A stretch of 64,000 nt of DNA from Sipunculus nudus (lineage: Eukaryota; Annelida; Sipuncula; Golfingiida; Sipunculidae). The position numbers and the translations under genes are program-made. The stretch lies in the NCBI GenBank assembly GCA_026874595.1, contig CM049310.1:65610056-65674055 (forward strand). The letters run 5' to 3'. Positions within the stretch are counted from its first letter, which is position 1; each line of letters begins with the position of its first letter. The notes beneath the pieces were generated by a model. The model made no database searches, was not told the origin of the DNA, and saw nothing but the letters and a program-made list of their open reading frames with translations. Shown here one piece after another: positions 1 through 9,556 of this stretch.

Positions 1-71
1 TTTCAGTGGATGAGAGTCCAGCATTGTCCAACAGTTTGAATGCCACAGCTTCTGGAAGTGTCATTTCAGTT
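1..71. other. Left flank of first A element, unassigned
   Basis: There are 71 bases before the T-run that opens the first family-A element. I recognise no coding motif or repeat in it. It ends in a TTTCAG followed by T's, which resembles a splice acceptor but has no exon after it. Confidence 0.4.
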
Positions 72-2698
72 TTTTAGCTCAGCTGACTATAAGTCATCTG
101 AGCTATAGTCGTGGTCCATTGTCCGTCGTCCGTCCGTCTGTCCGTCCGTCCGTCCGTCCGTCCGTAGATGTGGCACGTTTTGAAACCGTAAGACCTAGGA
201 ATCCAAAATTCAGCATAATGTTAGATGTCCCCAAGATCTCCTACCAAGCCGAAAACTGGGTCTTTGCGACTTCATTCCTTTGAGAAATTAAGGAAAAACC
301 TCAATTTTTTATTAAAAACCTATTTTCACACTTTAGGACTGCCTAATATAAAAAAAAAAACTCATCTGTTTTTCCTCATATTTCCTATAAATAATCCTCT
401 ATATAATTCCTATGTACATGCCAGAAATTAGGTCTGTATTATTTAATTTAAAAAAGTTATGGGCCCAAACATAATGCATTTTGTAAATAATCAGGAAAGA
501 AATTTTATCACTTAACACAAAACTTGTTAAAGCTAAGCACTTTTTTTCCAGTAATATAACTTTTATTAATCAAAATTAAATTTTATACCCAAAATTAGAT
601 CAAAATCTTTAAAATTTTTAAAAATATTAGAAAAAATAAAAAATTGGTACCTTAAATTTTGCCCAACTTTGACCATGGCACGTTTTTTTGCTGTAACTGC
701 TGTGGATTTAATTTTCACAGCATGTTTTTTGTTAGCATTTCAACTGTTAACACCAAAAATTTGAAACCAGTTGATCAAAAACTGTAGATTTTATTCAAGT
801 TTTCAAGCACCATGTCACTTATTGCCAGTGTTATGCAGTTTGCTAGAGCTCAGCTCCTGAGCTTCAGCTCTAAGTTCCTTAAATTTGGCATACAGTTAGA
901 TTTCTCCAAAATCCCCTACCATGCCAAGAATTTGGTCACTAGGACTTAATTCCTTTGAGATATCAATGAAAAACTTCATTTTTCCATTAAAAACCCAATG
1001 TTACACTTTAAGACTGCCTAATATCAAAACCACTGATCTGACTTTGATCATATATAATATACATATTTTTCTATACATTCGCTATGTACATGCCAGAAAT
1101 GATGTCAGTATTGTGTATTTTTTTTAAGTTATGGGCCCAAACATAATGCACTTTGTAAAAAAATCAAGAAATATATTTACTCCCTTAACAAGGGCATTGC
1201 TGAAGCTAGAGATCTTTTTTGTCAGGGATGTAACATTATTTAATCAAGATTCAATTGAATACCCAAAATTAGTTCTGAATTTTTCAAATTTTATAAGTTA
1301 TTAGTATAAATATAAAATTAGTACCTTAAATTTTGCCCAACTGTGACCATTGCACGTTTGTTTCCCGTGAGCACTGTTGATATAATTTTCATATCATGCA
1401 CACATAAGGATTTCAGCTTTTTAGTTTAGAAAGCTGAAAGAAATTTGCCAAATATTGTAGCTTTTATTAATGTTTTTATGAGACCCTGTCAGACTTTGGC
1501 TCTCTCCAGCCTCTCTTGAGTCACCTGTATGTTGACCTTGTTGACCTTTCATCAAATTATGCACGCTTGAGGGGAGAATCCAGGCAGCTTATGGCCAGCC
1601 ACAGTTGATCCAGGTGTTCAACCCAACTCATCTAGTAGTTTTAACCAACAACATATCAATAAACAATAAATTAATAAATTTTTATTGGTTTTTAATAACA
1701 AATTAAAGAAAAATAGAAAAGGAATTTGTTAGTTTATAATAACAGGAAATTAACTTGCAGTTACTGATGATATAAGAATCTTGTATCGATGGGTAGAATG
1801 TCACATATTCCAAATAACACCATGCAGTCACCTATGGCATTTTTGAGTTCATTTTTAATGATAAAGAAGTAAATCATATTATTCATTACTAATCATTAAG
1901 GATTATATGAAGGAAATTAATGATAGACAAAGATGCAGTTGATAATATTAATCTAGATTCCTACTGTGTCTAGTGTGTACATTGATGTGAAATTAGTCCA
2001 AAATGAACTTTTTACAGTTATTTTTTAATATAAATAAAAGCCATTAAACCAGGTACTTATGATCATTATTTAAATGTGTGAATTTTGTATATTCTGGATT
2101 CTCAACATCATTGTTTGGTGAAAACAGAATAAATACCAGACATGGTGCGAATACTTTGTAATTGTATTTAAATACGAATATGATTATGTACTCCATTATA
2201 AAATTTCTTGCATAAAGAATGGGAATTCAGGTACAAATGAAAGTATATGAATACTCGTGCAAATACTTTCAAAATGTATTCATGAATGCATTCATGAATA
2301 TATTCTTTAATATTATTTTAATAATCATATCAGTTATATTTCATTTTTAAAAAATCATATGATTCTCTTATTATTTTTAATAAAAATTATATTTGGGACA
2401 ATATTTGTAATTTTTTTAATAAATAGTTAAACTCTTATATTATATGTTCTGCTTATAAGTTATATGGCCAAGTCAAAATCTGTGTGACAATAGTACTCCA
2501 TTTGTTAATAAAATAAATGAAATCAATCCTCTTCACTGTCTCCAAAGGTACTATCAAAATCATACATAAGCTAAACAACAACAACTCATAATACAGCTTA
2601 TATTTATTACCACACAAAACCAGCATGTGCCTCATTTCTAAATAATATTTTTTTATCATATATAACAGCTGAGCGTCGTGACCCGTAGGTCCCTTGTT
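72..2698 (+). mobile_element. Family A HINE/pearl-like element, copy A1 (2.6 kb)
   Basis: The 5' end is TTTTAGCTCAGCTGAC, followed by an imperfect hairpin (AGTCATCTGAGCTATAG) and a GTCC tetranucleotide tract at about 118-168. The 3' end has CAGCTGAGC, the inverse of the 5' GCTCAGCTG, then the palindrome-like ACCCGTAGGT and CCCTTGTT. This is the structure of non-autonomous Helentrons: subterminal inverted repeats, a microsatellite near the 5' end, a 3' hairpin and insertion into T-rich sites. The interior is AT-rich and non-coding; the 68-residue reading frames in it are chance. A3 (9.6-12.1 kb) and A5 (35.1-37.7 kb) are close full-length relatives. Confidence 0.8.
118..168 (+). repeat. GTCC tetranucleotide microsatellite in A1
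   Basis: An imperfect (GTCC)n run lies just inside the 5' hairpin of the A element. The same tract, of varying length, occupies the same place in A3, A5, A6, A7 and A8, so it belongs to the element and expands or contracts within it. Confidence 0.85.
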
Positions 2699-3717
2699 TA
2701 GCCCTCAGCCCTTAGGCTGATTGGCTATTGTCGTCACCCAAGCTGTCCGTCGATCCGTCCAGCGTCCGTTAACTTTTACCTTGTGTGCGGGATATCTTGA
2801 AAAGGATTCACTGTCAGAATTTTATTTCCTCGGTAAAGATGTATATCGACAAAATCTCGGTCAAGTTCGAAGATGGGTGACCTTGACCTATTTTTCTACA
2901 TTTTAGAGCTGATTATAGAAAAACACTTAGATGCTTATTACTCAGGAACCATTTGGTGGATTTTCACAAAACTTACTATGATTATTGGGACTGATAGTCT
3001 GTACCTGCTACACAAGTTTGGTGGTGCCACCTACAATTTCTGATTTTAAATGAATTTTTAGCGGATTTTTCAACTTTGGGCTTGTGAGCGGGATAACTCT
3101 AAAAGGATTCATTGTAGGAATTTTATTTTTTTGGTGAAGATGTATATTGACAAAATCTCGGTCAAGTTCGAAGATGGGTGACCTTGACCTATTTTTCTAC
3201 GTTTTAGAGCTGATTATATAAAAAACATTTAGAAGCTTATTTCTCAGGAACCATTTGGTGGATTTTCACAATACCTACTATGATCATAGGGACAGATGGT
3301 CTGTAACTGCTGCACAAGTTTGGGGGCGCCACCTACAATTTCTGATTTTTAATGAATTTTTCTTAATTTTTCAACTTTGGCCTTGTGAGCAGGATATCTC
3401 TAAAAGGATTCACAATAGGAATTTTATTTCCTTGGTGAAGATGTATATCGACAAAATCTCTGTCAAGTTCGAAGATGGGTGACCTTGACCTACTTTTCAA
3501 GGTCACAGAGCTTGTAACTTAGAAGCTTATTTTTCAGGAAGCATTTGGTGGATTGTTATGAATCATGGTACATACCTCTCCATTTTAAATTTATAACTGA
3601 GACATGTACAGATATACACCATGTGAGAACTGATATTTAGTACTTGTTACTGTTACCACCTCTAAACACTGTTCTTTTGGCTGAGGGCTTTTGTCAGCTT
3701 CTGCTGATATTCTAGTT
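2699..3717 (+). mobile_element. Family C HINE-like element (1.0 kb)
   Basis: It starts directly after the TTGTT end of A1 with TTTAGCCCTCAGCC. The inverse GGCTGAGGGC is at 3,679-3,688. A 3' hairpin (TCAGC, TTCT loop, GCTGA at 3,694-3,707) precedes TATTCTAGTTT. The core is about three 301-bp tandem units containing GGTGACCTTGACC and a GGTGGCGCCACC-like palindrome (at about 3,028 and 3,323). The termini differ in sequence from A and B but follow the same plan, so I treat it as a third family. It is the only copy in the window. Confidence 0.7.
2790..3530 (+). repeat. 301-bp tandem repeat, core of family C
   Basis: The segment around AAAGGATTCA recurs at about 2,802, 3,102 and 3,403, a spacing of 301 bp. 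Each unit carries GATGTATATCGACAAAATCT, the sequence GGTGACCTTGACC, and a GGTGG(C/T)GCCACCTACAA palindrome. The third unit is truncated at its right side. Confidence 0.85.
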
Positions 3718-4080
3718 TTACTGGTTGTACCGTTTGTAAGATTCCATGATATAATCTGCCAAGGTCATATTTCCGGGTTTTCGGAACCTATCAAAGTTTT
3801 TGTACGCTTCATAGGCCCTATCTCTGTCATCTCTGAGAAAAACATTGTCTAACTGTGTCATTAAAATTTTCATACCGTCTTTCTGCGCTGAAACATCAGC
3901 AGAAATTTCCATCGCAGTTTCTCGTGCGTTGCCTTGAGAGAGAGAGAGGGATATCGCTAGCGCCTGTTTTTCTTCTTTCAAATCTGTTTCTAACTGCCCC
4001 ACAGAGATTTCGTATCTCCATGTTTCATAAGTCATTGACCTCTGGTTGAATACAGGTGAATTTTTAGAGTTATTACCCAT
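3718..4080 (-). pseudogene. Truncated retrotransposon Gag-like protein
   Basis: A minus-strand frame of 120 codons starts at the ATG at 4,080. The product is hydrophilic and contains YETWRYEI near residues 18-25, a KQALAISLSLS block, and DDRDRAYEAYKNFDRF before ADYIMESYKRYN. I read this as the N-terminal capsid region of an LTR-retrotransposon Gag (RNA-binding structural protein), a guess from the W..E, K.QALA.. and AYEAY..F..F pattern. It is cut off by the C element: the stop codon TAA at 3,718-3,720 is formed at the junction of the element's T-run and host sequence, so the native protein was longer. A sequence complementary to the initiator tRNA-Met 3' end lies 19 nt upstream of the ATG, supporting an LTR-element origin. 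No protease or pol follows in the window. Confidence 0.6.
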
Positions 4081-4099
4081 GATAAGTGATTGCTCTGTG

Positions 4100-4110
4100 C
4101 TCTGCTACCA
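4100..4110 (-). other. Probable primer-binding site (tRNA-iMet type)
   Basis: On the minus strand this reads TGGTAGCAGAG, the complement of the 3' end of animal initiator tRNA-Met, with 11 matching bases. It lies between the gag-like ATG and a possible LTR edge. Confidence 0.5.
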
Positions 4111-4111
4111 A

Positions 4112-4242
4112 TGTTAACTTACCATTCTTTGGCACCTTCTCTGCCAGTGTCAACTTCTGTCCGTCTGCTCTCTACTTCCGGAGGTAAGAATCTCATGCCT
4201 TGCCGATTACAGTAAATAACCAAAGTAGGTATGTAGTTAACA
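4112..4242 (-). repeat. Possible short LTR of the gag-like element
   Basis: The segment begins TGTTAAC and ends GTTAACA (on either strand), as LTR ends often do, and abuts the primer-binding site with a 1-nt gap. No second copy exists in the window, so this is a weak call. Confidence 0.25.
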
Positions 4243-4627
4243 GACCCCTCCGTGACCTTGAAAATTGTATCAACGTCATCATGTTTGATATCATTTAAAA
4301 GCAAATTATACTTTATAGTGAAATGTCTTTCTTATTTCTACTCTTAAAAAATCAAAAGTTATAGACAAAAGAGTTACCCCTACCCCCATATATTCTACCC
4401 CGTTGGTGCAATACATTTGTTAGAGGGGGGCATATTAAAGAGGGTGATACACACAAACAGCTACCACCATTGCAATGCTATCACATATTTTCAAACTCTA
4501 GGGGTGTATACCTTGCCAAATATCACCATGAGAATTATTCCCCTCGGATGGTACCAAGCAACCCGTCTGGACTAATAAGCAAAACTACCAAAAGAATTCA
4601 AAGGCACTTGAAAGCTTCAGTGTTGAC
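4243..4627. other. Unassigned stretch between gag-like remnant and Helentron remnant
   Basis: I see no clear repeat termini or motifs. The last part may be further decayed Helentron coding sequence, since recognisable Helentron frames begin right after it, but I could not align it with confidence. Confidence 0.3.
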
Positions 4628-5083
4628 AGTGACCTGTTCTTTGAAGATTTCCTAACAACTTTAGTTAGAAGTCTCTCTAGATGACTACTACATGGCCTCG
4701 CGCACATCCATTAAAGGTAAAAAATTATTCCTAAAAAGATCACCATCTGAAATAAAATCAGTGGATATATGAGACTTTTGTTTACTGCATGGAAAGCTAA
4801 CCATGACCTACAGTTTGTACCTGACCAACATGCATGTGCAACATACAGTATCCTATGTAAGTAAAAGTCAAAGGGGAATGAGTGCTTTGCTTGATGCTGC
4901 TTGTAAAGAAGCTAGAAAAGAGGGGAAAAATCTTGGCAGGTGAGAGATATGGGAAATCAGTTCTTAAATGCTGTTGAAATAAGTGATCATGTAGCAGCAT
5001 ATCTCGTATTTCAACATCCAATGACAAGAGCCACCAGAGATGTAATATTTATACCCACTTCCCCTCAAGAAGAAAGAACATTT
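4628..5083 (+). pseudogene. Helentron Rep/linker remnant, left half
   Basis: In frames that shift several times, the plus strand gives a run of conserved Helitron/Helentron protein blocks. These are SDLFFEDFL, YYMASRTSIKGKKLFLKR, LLTAWKANHDLQFVPDQ, HACATYSI, YVSKSQRGMSALLDAACKEA, MGNQFLNAVEIS, AAYLVFQHPMTRATRDVIF and PTSPQEERTF. The tyrosine-containing stretch before SKSQRG corresponds to the last conserved motif of the rolling-circle Rep domain in this group, by my reading. Stops and frameshifts (e.g. near 4,766, 4,850 and 4,938) make it non-functional. The protein would nick DNA and drive rolling-circle transposition. It is interrupted at EERTF by the A2 element and resumes at 6,302. Confidence 0.75.
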
Positions 5084-6299
5084 TTTTAGCTCAGCTGACT
5101 GTAAGTCAACTGAGGTATAGGAATGGCGCTTTGTCCGTCGTCCGGCCGGCCGTCATGCTGGGCACAAATCATGACTGCTGGACCTAGAATCTTCTAGGTT
5201 AAAATCCAGGGAGGTCAATAAAAAATCTCCTTGGAAACCTGAAATAAGGTCACTGTGACCTATATCCTCCGAGCTATGGGGCTTGAAAGTACCCCCCAGA
5301 ATAATAACAAATTTGATACAAAACCTCCAATATCTTGATAATCAATGCATAGATTGTCATGAATCTTGCCTTGAATATTGACCTTGACTAGTTGTGTCAG
5401 TTTCCAAAAAGTGGTGGCGCCACCTGTATATTTTTAACAAATATTTTTCTATTTTTTACTTTAAAATTACAAAAATCATGTCAGTTTCTCAGCTGTGATT
5501 AAATCTAGTGTCCCAAAACCTGGTGTGTTTATTGATCACAAATGGATGCCCTATAGTAATCACCCTGTCTGGCTTTCCATCAGTCCATCCACATAAACTA
5601 GTTTCCAGATGATAACTCCAGTTTAGTTTGACATTTTGGTTTCAAACTGAACTTATATATGGCTCACCACTAATGTAAGAACCAAGCTGATTTTAGGGTC
5701 CAGGTCCAGGTCACAGAACATATATGCATTTCAAGCCAAACTTTACTTCACAAACCTTCCATCTTTAAGATATTGTTTACCTGCTAATAGGGGAAGATTC
5801 TATTCGATTTTGGGGTCATAGGTTAAGGTCACATGGCCCATCCATTCACAAATTAGTTTATGGATGATAATTTTGCTTTGGCTAGACAGATTGGCTTCAA
5901 ACTTGATTTATAAATGACCTACCACTGAAGTAAATTCATTTTGATTTTTAGGGTCCAGAAATCAAAGTTAAAGGTCACAGGAACCACATCTTTAAAAACA
6001 TTGTGGATGCACTGTAAATCAAACTTTTCATCCCAAACTTTCCATCTTTCACACATGACTTACTTGTCCAGAGTGAGGAAACTTGTAGATTTTGAGGTTA
6101 CCTGGTCAAAGGTCAAGGTCACTTTTCAAAAGATTGTTACAATAATCTAAATGCTGCAAGTTCAAGGATAATAATTTCTAGGTTTTTTTGGTATCGAGGT
6201 CATTGGTAAAGGTCACAGGACTGTCATTCTGAAAAAATTCTTTAAAAATATCCTTATAGACAAATTCAGCTGAGTGTCGAGACCCATGGGTCCCTAGTT
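5084..6299 (+). mobile_element. Family A HINE element, copy A2 (1.2 kb), inserted in the Helentron remnant
   Basis: The 5' end is TTTTAGCTCAGCTGACTG. The 3' end is TTCAGCTGAGTGTCG, GACCCATGGGTC, CCTAGTT. It has one GGTGGCGCCACC palindrome at about 5,412. Its interior differs from the A1 type: it carries AAGGTCACAGG and AGGTCACTGTGACCT motifs. The Helentron reading frame stops at its left edge and resumes at its right edge, which fixes both ends and shows that it moved as a unit. Confidence 0.85.
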
Positions 6300-6301
6300 A
6301 A

Positions 6302-6893
6302 TTCAAAACTAAAGAACAGCTTGAGCAGCCCCGACAAGGTTCAACCGATATAGCAGCAAGTTATATCATTAACAGATATTCAAAGCGGCCAAGAGCATTT
6401 GAAAATTCAAAGTGGCCAAGAGCATTTGAAAATTGGTGTCTCGCTGACTGTGTGTCACAGATTAATATTAAATACCCTTTAGACACAGGACAAAATTGAT
6501 GCATTTCTTGACAGCACTGAAGATCTTGAAATAACAAATCAAAATGAACAAAATGCTGGTGTAAACCAAGAAGAAAAACTCAGTATTACCTTGCCAAATG
6601 GTACAACATACACTCGCAGACAAATTCCAAGAGTTCTGAGATATGTTTGGTATACTGAGAAAATCGACCCAGAAAACTGCTGTCATGAGAGGCTACTGTT
6701 GTTTTGTCATGGGGAGATGACACCAGAGACTTTTTGGATGAACAATATAACAAGAAAAAAATACAAACTTAGTTCAAAGGAAAACAGTATGAACAAAACG
6801 CAGATGCTTTGCAAGAAGCACAGGACCAAACTGAACATGACCATGAAATTGAATACCGTTTTCCCCCCAAGTATAATTCGCTACTGTGGATAA
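6302..6893 (+). pseudogene. Helentron linker remnant, right half
   Basis: This continues the Helentron protein after the A2 insertion. The blocks are FKTKEQLEQ, DIAASYIINRYSKRPRAFEN, WCLADCVSQINIKYP, then (after a stop near 6,495) KIDAFLDSTEDLE, TLPNGTTYTRRQIPRVLRYV, WYTEKIDPENCCHERLLLF, and in another frame FLDEQYNKKK and KYEQNADALQEAQ-like residues (KQYEQNADALQEAQDQ). In known Helentrons this region links the Rep domain to the helicase. It is broken by a stop, a frameshift near 6,710 and a small in-frame duplication. Similarity ends near 6,893, before any Walker A motif. Confidence 0.75.
6380..6433 (+). repeat. 27-bp tandem duplication in Helentron coding remnant
   Basis: Two adjacent 27-bp copies differ at one base (AAGCGG versus AAGTGG). 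They encode SKRPRAFEN and SKWPRAFEN in frame. Confidence 0.85.
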
Positions 6894-7319
6894 TCCGAAC
6901 CCCTCTTTAGAGTCACAGTTTTTGAGGAAAAACCCATAGCCCTGTGTATAATACACACCCCGTGCCTGACCAAAATCCTGGATGACATATATTGTATTTC
7001 CTGTAGTCACTGGAAAATTTACCAGTTTCATGATGGTGAATGTTTGAGAATGAAAGTTTTACTAAAGTTTCTTAGATCTAGCACAGCTATTAGATCTTTA
7101 CAATTGAAATCATATTAAAGTCTATTTTCCTTTAGCTGTCAGGTGTTAAGAAGGGTGCTCAATCAGACCTGAACAGAATTGTTTGATGTAAGATATAACC
7201 AAAGATAAGCACCTGACAGCTGTGATGGTGGTGAGCATCACCTGCATATTTGTGGGGCATCCATGGCAGAGGGCACATGTAGGGGTTGGAGCTAGGCATG
7301 GCCTTATTTACATATAACA

Positions 7320-7591
7320 GATCATTCTGACCATGACTCTGTCAACAGTAGGCTAATTAAAGCTAAGGAAGCAATTACATTCAGATCAGTTTTCCTCACT
7401 TGTCAATTTGTTTTGAAAGTAATTAGTAACAGGTCATTCCCCTGCGAAAGAATTCCCATTGGCCTTTTTGGTCCCCAATACTGTTTATTGAGAGAACACA
7501 AAGGGAGCTGGAATCATGATAGTAATTACATAACAGACCTATTTGATCATGACCCTGTCAACAGTAGGCTAATTAAAGCTAAGGAAGCAAT
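7320..7591 (+). repeat. Direct duplication around a CTGTCAACAGTAGG motif
   Basis: CTGTCAACAGTAGG with GCTAATTAAAGCTAAGGAAG following occurs at 7,339 and again at 7,555, 216 bp apart, with similar upstream bases (ACATA.AACAGA..). Confidence 0.7.
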
Positions 7592-7597
7592 CCTTGG

Positions 7598-7665
7598 TTC
7601 TTTGATTTAAATCACATTGATTTAACTCACTTGATTTAAAAAAAAAAATCACCAATTTAAATCAA
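7598..7665 (+). repeat. Clustered TTGATTTAAATCA motifs
   Basis: Three or four partly palindromic GATTTAAATCA-like motifs surround an A-run. Similar motif clusters often mark DNA-transposon termini. A degraded counterpart (TTGATTAAAATCTGATTTAA) occurs at about 18,668, but a single element linking the two is unproven. Confidence 0.4.
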
Positions 7666-9330
7666 CTTTTATAAAAATGTGAGTTTTTCTGTATTTTTTT
7701 ATTTTTTACAAATATTTTTAATTCAATCATTTTCATTTTTATACTTAGTGCTTTAGAGGCACTTTAAAAGAATGTTATACCTAGTGGTTCCTTTTTTATA
7801 ATCAATCATCGGTTTAAGCAAACCAACGGATGATCAATTATTAATCGGTTCAGACAAATATATGCAATTATCAAAGAAATATCCAATAATCTGTGAATCT
7901 GTACCTACGTTTTTCCCGGCAGGTATTCTCCTCTCACGCACAAGTGTAACGATCCTTCCACGTATAAAGACTAATGTTAAGGATCAAATTTAACAATCCG
8001 CAATGTCGGGTAATATCTTTCATAGCAGAATTTAAGAGCATCTAAGAATGTTTGGCCTATAAAGGGGCTGTTTTTCTAGCACATGAATCCAGATTTTACG
8101 GGCCCAGCTGCGCTTGGGCAGATCATACAAAAAAAAAAATTGCAGACTAGTCCCCCAAAAAATTCCAGCTGACATCCAAATACTCGACCAGCTGGGTTAG
8201 CCCCAACAAAGAAATTTTAAAGGAAGGCCTAAACAGCGGCACCTGGCATTGGTTGAATAGATTATTTCTAAGAGAATCTCACAAAATTGGCATAGACCTG
8301 GAGAATTTATGGAGTATTTTAATGCCTTCCCGCCCATATTTTGCAATGTATATTTCATTAGAAAACTCTCCACTTATTCTGCAGCTCCCTGCAAGTTCAC
8401 AGATAATAAGTTAAATAAGTCCTCCGTTCTCACATCTACTGTGTCATACTCAGTTACATACAGAAGTTATCTGGCAACACAGACTCATTATATGAAGCGC
8501 GGAATGTGGTAAAATGGGAGAATCATTTTTGCCTATAACATAAATCCATTCTGGAAAGCAAACAATCATTATTATGATGTAATCAATAGTTGCCTTTGGT
8601 AATCAAGCGCTAAAAAGTGGCAGCAAACTGACTGACTTTAGATAAAACTTGATGATCGGCCCACAACTAGTTACACCCTCTTGAAGTCTGATTTAACAGC
8701 ACTGTTTTTATTTTTATATATATAAAAATTATAAATGCAAAACCAATAAATCATCAAAATTTTCCAAATAAATAAAAATAAATAATAAATAACTTACTGT
8801 AGGCTGAATTTATAAACTCTTTTGAAGGAGAATATTCAATAGAGGATATATAAAGTATTCAAGGGTGTACACCTGGCAAATACTTTAACATTAAGCTGAA
8901 CTTTACTTGCTTGTGCAACATCAGTTGAAAGCATACATGTATGTTATTTAGTAAGTGGATTTCCCTGGGATCAGAAAGAATATAAAAATGGATAAGTTGC
9001 AAGGTTATTGCAATTGTGCAGAAATTCACAATGAGTGCATGCTGTTACAGATCTCTTTTTTATTGTTTGACGCGGGCGTAACTCGTGTTTTAGCGGCCTC
9101 GCCTGGCCGGGTGTTGCACTCTCAGTTTAATCTGTACTTGTTGAACTCTCGCTGTCATACTAGTCTGGGGCTTTCTCGCCTAGCCTGGCTGGGCCAGCTC
9201 ACATGTGAACCCTGACATGTATAGACACAGCGTTCTTTTTCTAGATGTTTCCTGTAATGCATGTTTACTAAGTATCATGTTAGATTCTTTAGATTGTTCG
9301 GGAAATGGAAGGTTCTTGGCTTGAGATGAG

Positions 9331-9360
9331 AACCTATAAATAGGGGCTGTGTTTTAGAGC
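9331..9360 (+). promoter_or_regulatory. TATA-box-like core promoter sequence
   Basis: CCTATAAATAGGGGCTG is a strong match to a metazoan TATA box. It may belong to a solo LTR or a decayed element promoter. No open reading frame of note follows, and a 29-bp tandem duplication lies 90 bp downstream. Confidence 0.35.
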
Positions 9361-9429
9361 CAAGAGAGAGGTTAGAGAATATTCCAGCGGACACAGAAGA
9401 GTTGGATCTTTTTTGATACATGTAGCAGC

Positions 9430-9487
9430 AAGGGATTTTCTTCAGATTTGTCAGGATTAAGGGATTTTCTTCAGATTTGTCAGGATT
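9430..9487 (+). repeat. 29-bp tandem duplication
   Basis: AAGGGATTTTCTTCAGATTT plus nine further bases is repeated twice, head to tail. Confidence 0.85.
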
Positions 9488-9556
9488 TGTAAAATTTTAG
9501 CAAATTCAATATGAACTACTATTTTTTTTACATATTAGCAATTGAAACGTTTAGCT

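Larger units (their letters stand above)
6894..9556. other. Poorly characterised non-repetitive region
   Basis: This stretch is 2.7 kb without a recognisable gene or complete element. It contains a 216-bp-spaced direct duplication (7,320-7,591), a cluster of TTGATTTAAATCA-like motifs at 7,598-7,665, a GC-richer patch at 9,070-9,215, and a promoter-like segment near 9,335. Short reading frames here show no family features that I recognise. Confidence 0.5.

Noticed and set aside
8955-9215. 86-residue plus-strand frame in the GC-richer patch
   Set aside because: No recognised motif, and low-complexity leucine/arginine-rich composition. No evidence of exon structure.
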